Source: JAHECQ01 sp047638695
GTDB taxonomy: Bacteria; Actinomycetota; Acidimicrobiia; Acidimicrobiales; SZUA-35
Assembly: GCA_047638695.1 (NCBI GenBank)
Contig: JBLINY010000064.1
Location: forward strand, 1-26,205
Length of the DNA: 26,205 nt
Direction: 5' to 3'
Positions 23,387-26,205 of the stretch are shown here, in pieces. The position numbers and the translations under genes were made by a program. Position 1 is the first letter of the stretch, and each line of letters opens with the position of its first letter. The notes under the pieces were generated by a model. It did no database searches, was not told the origin of the DNA, and saw only the letters and a list, made by a program, of their open reading frames with translations.

Positions 23387-23990
23387 CGCTGGGTTGACCG
23401 CGGGCGATCGAGTTGAGCTGGCCTAGCTTGCCTGTGATGGTTCGAATGTCGTTTTCGATGGGGGAGAGTCCTTGGCCAGGCTTTGATGAAGCGCAAGGCG
23501 CTGGGTGGTGAAGAGCGAGACGTACTCGGCCTCAGTTTCGGTGGCGAGGGCATCATCGAGTGGCTTCAGTAGAGCGAGGATCAGGTCGCGTTCTGCTTGG
23601 AACCCACGTTGCACCTCTTAGGCGTCGAGCCGGGCCACCTCATTCTCGGTTGTCGGCCTCAGGGGCCGATACCGACACCGACGGACCGCCATCGATCTGA
23701 CCTCGGAAGGCATCTGACTGCACAAACTCGAGCTCGGAGGTCGGTTGTCGAACGAATGCGTTGAAGTTGTTTCCGACCGGAGGGAAGAGTTGGCTGTTGC
23801 TGCCCGTCCGTAGCAGCACCACCGCGGTGCCCTCGAAGACGTCGTCTTGTGTGGAAGTCCAGGCGATCGCTCCGGCGACAGCACCCGCCACGATCAACAG
23901 GGCCAGCCACCAATGACGTATGAGCATGCCGGCGTAGTCGCCGATGCTGAGTGTCGCCCCCTCTTCGGTCATCGGGACAGTTTGCCCCAT
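23387..23990 (-). pseudogene. Decayed Wzz-like chain-length determinant, frameshifted and cut by the MITE-like element
   Basis: Three consecutive frames on the minus strand join into one Wzz-like protein. Segment 1 (23990 to about 23650) starts MGQTVPMTEEGATLSIGDYA and has a TM helix (HWWLALLIVAGAVAGAIAW) and a Wzz N-terminal domain ending SVSVSAPEADN; its own frame stops at once. Segment 2 in the next frame reads NEVARLDA, a TAA stop near 23620, then EVQRGFQAERDLILALL and a helical stretch to HQSLAKD (about 23480). Segment 3 in a third frame reads LSPIENDIRTITGKLGQL and NSIARGQP, running to the CTAG at the element border (23387). Two frameshifts, one nonsense codon and truncation, with coding character kept throughout, show a dead gene. 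TM2 and anything beyond are lost. The first 116 codons could still make a small membrane protein. Sequencing error could explain one shift, but hardly all the lesions. Confidence 0.8.
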
Positions 23991-24164
23991 CGAAGTGTTG
24001 CGCTGTTCGATCCCTCGGCTAGGCGAACTCGCTCATGGCGCCACGCCCTAGCGGGCAGAGGCTGGTTGCTGCCCTCGCTCGATTACACCGCTGTTCTAAG
24101 GTCGGAGTCGGCGCTGCCGATGGTGAACAATCACCCGCTATTTACGTACAGCTGAGGTCCAAGC

Positions 24165-25457
24165 ATGATCATTGTCGATTCCGCATTACGGGAACGTGAG
24201 GCAAACGGGAATCCCGTTCGCATAGCGTTGAGCGGCGCAGGATTCGCCGCCCAGGGGCTGATCATGCAGCTCACCAAACCCTTCACCGTCGGTCTGGAGC
24301 TGTGTGTCATCGCCAACCGCACCATGGAGACAATCCACCAGGTGCTGGCCAATCTCGAAATCACCGACTTCGTCGAGGTCGCCGATGCCGAGCAGCTGAG
24401 CACCGCTATGGATGCTGGCCGGCTCGCTATAACTACCGACCCCATCCTGGCCGCAAGCGCCGAAGGCATCGAAGTGTTGGTCGAAGCAACCGGTGAGATC
24501 GAGCACGGCTGCCGTGTTGTGATGGCCGCCATCGATGCTGGCAAACACATCGTTCTGGTAAACGCCGAACTCGATGCAACACTCGGTCCGATCTTGAAGA
24601 CCTACGCCGATGCCAAAGGCGTTGTATTCACCGACACCGACGGTGATCAGCCCGGTGTGCTGATGAACCTGAAGCGCCAGGTCGAAATGTGGGGCATGCG
24701 TCCCCTGATGCTCGGCAACATCAAAAGCCTGCTTGATCACTATCGCACCCCGACGACCCAGGCCGAGTTCGCAGCGAACGTGTGGCAACGCCCGAAGATG
24801 ATCACAAGCTTTGCTGACGGTTCGAAGATCGCTTTCGAGATGGCCACGCTGGCCAACGGCACCGGATTTGGCGTCATGGAACGCGGCATGCGCGCTCCCG
24901 AGGTTCGCAAACAGATCGAGCAGGCCGCCGCAGAGGCATTTGATGCCGACGAACTGATCAACGGCCCCGGCTACGTCGACTACATCATCGGCGCCGAGCC
25001 AAGCTTTGGCGTATTTATTCTCGGCACCACCGACGACATGTGGCTGAAGCGCTACATGAAGGTCTACAAGATGGGCGAAGGTCCGCTTTACACCTTCTAC
25101 CAGCCCTACCACCAGAGCCCGCTCGAGACACCGGCCACCATCGGGCGGGTCGCCTGTTTCGGCGACGCCGCGCTCACACCGCTTGGCGCTCCCGTCACCG
25201 ACGTGATTGCGATGGCCAAGAAGGACTGCGAGGCAGGCGAGGCCCTCGACGGCATTGGCGGCTTCACCGTCTATGGCGTCATGGAAAATTCTGGCCAGGC
25301 CAGGGAGGAAGATTTGCTCCCTCAGGGCCTCAGCGACCTTTGTGTACTGCGCACTAGCGTTTCGAAGGACGAACCCATCACCATCGCCAATATCGAACGC
25401 CCTTCGGACTCGCTGGCCTGGAAACTGTGGGACGAGCAGATGGAGACATTCGGATGA
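24165..25457 (+). CDS. Homoserine-dehydrogenase-like NAD(P)-dependent oxidoreductase of a CDP-sugar operon
   Basis: 430 aa. ATG 24165 has GAGG 7 nt upstream. The N-terminal Rossmann fold shows VRIALSGAGFAAQGLIMQL (about 18-36), EVLVEATGEIEHG (about 104) and GKHIVLVNAELDATLGPIL, patterns shared with homoserine-dehydrogenase-type NAD(P)-binding domains. The C-terminal part (about 330-420) has a SAF-like look (GGFTVYGVMENS, LPQGLSDLCVLRTSVSKDEP). Proteins of this type are recalled next to glucose-1-phosphate cytidylyltransferase genes in O-antigen loci. The 4-bp ATGA overlap with rfbF here argues for a role in making or modifying a CDP-deoxy or branched sugar rather than amino acid synthesis. 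The catalysed step is not established from sequence. The 174 bp upstream, after the Wzz pseudogene running the other way, must contain the promoter; none is clear. Confidence 0.8.
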   Translation: MIIVDSALREREANGNPVRIALSGAGFAAQGLIMQLTKPFTVGLELCVIANRTMETIHQVLANLEITDFVEVADAEQLSTAMDAGRLAITTDPILAASAEGIEVLVEATGEIEHGCRVVMAAIDAGKHIVLVNAELDATLGPILKTYADAKGVVFTDTDGDQPGVLMNLKRQVEMWGMRPLMLGNIKSLLDHYRTPTTQAEFAANVWQRPKMITSFADGSKIAFEMATLANGTGFGVMERGMRAPEVRKQIEQAAAEAFDADELINGPGYVDYIIGAEPSFGVFILGTTDDMWLKRYMKVYKMGEGPLYTFYQPYHQSPLETPATIGRVACFGDAALTPLGAPVTDVIAMAKKDCEAGEALDGIGGFTVYGVMENSGQAREEDLLPQGLSDLCVLRTSVSKDEPITIANIERPSDSLAWKLWDEQMETFG

Positions 25458-26205
25458 AGACGTTGATTCTGGCCGGCGGTACCGGTAGCCGACTGAGTGA
25501 AGAGACCGTTTCTCGGCCGAAACCGATGGTCGAAATCGGCGGCCGCCCGATCATGTGGCACATCATGAAGCACTACGCCCGCTATGGACACAGCGATTTC
25601 CTCGTTGCCCTCGGCTACAAGGGCGAGTTCATCAAGCGCTACTTCAGCGACTATGCCCATCTGGCTTCCGATCTCACCGTCAACCTGGCCGAAGGCAAAG
25701 TGATTCGTCACACACAGACCCCCGACGAGGCATGGTCGGTGTCACTGATCGACACCGGGCTGAACACCCACACCGGCGGGCGTATTCGTAAGCTCGCACC
25801 GTTCATCGACGGAACCTTCATGGCCACCTACGGCGACGGCGTCGCTGACGTCGATGTCGAAGAGCTGCTGGCGTTTCACAAACGTCAAGGCAAGTTGGCG
25901 ACCATGACCGCGGTTCGTCCACCAGCCCGTTTCGGCTCGCTCGAATTCGAGGGTGACGCCGTCACCGCATTCACCGAAAAGCCGCAGATGGGCGAAGGCT
26001 GGATCAACGGCGGCTTCTTTGTTCTCGAACCCGAGGTGCTCGACTACATCGACGGTGACGACATCGATTTCTCGAAAGAGCCGCTGATGAACCTGGCCAA
26101 GGACGGTCAGCTGGCCGCCTACAAGCACGAGTCGTTCTGGCAGTGCATGGACACCCAACGCGACATGGTCTACCTGCAGGGCCTGTGGGACGACGGCGAT
26201 GCGCC
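25454..26205 (+). CDS. rfbF: Glucose-1-phosphate cytidylyltransferase (3' end beyond window)
   Basis: 250 codons are visible and the frame is open to the window edge; the family is about 257 aa, so only a few residues are missing. It starts ATG 25454 overlapping the upstream stop (ATGA). Motifs: LILAGGTGSRLSEETVSRPK (nucleotidyltransferase GGxGxRL loop plus conserved Lys), PMVEIGGRPIMWHIM, GYKGEFIKRYF, TYGDGVADVD (metal-binding Asp), ARFGSLEF, FTEKPQ, WINGGFFVLEPEV and FWQCMDTQRDMVYL. These match RfbF almost residue for residue. The enzyme makes CDP-glucose from CTP and glucose-1-phosphate, the entry to CDP-3,6-dideoxyhexoses and related sugars. A CDP-glucose 4,6-dehydratase (rfbG) would be expected just downstream, outside the window. 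Confidence 0.95.
   Translation, partial: MKTLILAGGTGSRLSEETVSRPKPMVEIGGRPIMWHIMKHYARYGHSDFLVALGYKGEFIKRYFSDYAHLASDLTVNLAEGKVIRHTQTPDEAWSVSLIDTGLNTHTGGRIRKLAPFIDGTFMATYGDGVADVDVEELLAFHKRQGKLATMTAVRPPARFGSLEFEGDAVTAFTEKPQMGEGWINGGFFVLEPEVLDYIDGDDIDFSKEPLMNLAKDGQLAAYKHESFWQCMDTQRDMVYLQGLWDDGDA

Noticed and set aside
23202..23426. 74-codon plus-strand frame after the dehydratase
   Set aside because: It coincides with the MITE-like element and includes its inverted-repeat ends; no protein features.
24050..24090. GGGCAG/CTGCCC dyad upstream of the homoserine-dehydrogenase-like gene
   Set aside because: Six-base arms with a 10-nt loop are expected by chance in DNA of this composition, and no promoter elements lie with it.

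Overview
The window looks like part of a cell-surface polysaccharide (exopolysaccharide or capsule) locus from a high-GC Gram-positive bacterium. An actinobacterium, perhaps of the Acidimicrobiia type, fits best. The reasons are GC-rich codon use, frequent GTG/TTG starts, an LPxTG-anchored protein, a Tat-exported protein, and a single-polypeptide Wzz plus tyrosine-kinase protein. The taxon is inferred from style, not from a search.

Layout. At the left edge is the N-terminal part of a Gfo/Idh/MocA oxidoreductase (-), then a Wzz/BY-kinase fusion with a repeat-rich tail (-). Divergent from it run a membrane-anchored N,N-dimethylformamidase-beta-like protein and a tightly packed trio of ArnB/PglE-like aminotransferase, phosphoglycosyl transferase and WbpE-like aminotransferase (+). 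A convergent GT4 glycosyltransferase (-) follows. From 8748 to 13246 there is a surface module (+): a Tat-exported dimethylformamidase-beta-like protein with C-terminal DUF4214 repeats, a small LPVTG protein and a DUF4012 membrane protein. Facing it is a minus-strand operon of GT2 glycosyltransferase, Wzx flippase, kinase-less Wzz-like protein and Wzy/O-antigen-ligase-like protein. A second Wzx flippase (+) starts at 17886.

Right part. A complete IS1380-family element (19529-21135) carries an in-frame stop in its transposase and sits between the second flippase and a CapD/WbpM-type nucleotide-sugar 4,6-dehydratase. After the dehydratase comes a 170-bp MITE-like element flanked by CTAG. It abuts the wreck of a third Wzz-like gene, which has two frameshifts and an internal stop. 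The window ends in a two-gene operon: a homoserine-dehydrogenase-like NAD(P) oxidoreductase overlapping a glucose-1-phosphate cytidylyltransferase (RfbF), cut by the window edge.

How it works together. The dehydratase and aminotransferases would make an amino-dideoxy sugar nucleotide. The phosphoglycosyl transferase would load the first sugar-phosphate on undecaprenyl phosphate, and the GT4 and GT2 enzymes would extend it. Wzx would flip the unit, Wzy would polymerise it, and Wzz proteins with the kinase would set chain length. RfbF and its partner point to a CDP-deoxysugar branch. Two flippases and three Wzz-type genes suggest two merged polysaccharide systems, one of them decaying through mobile-element insertion. 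The two dimethylformamidase-like proteins have no obvious role in this scheme and are the most unusual part of the locus.
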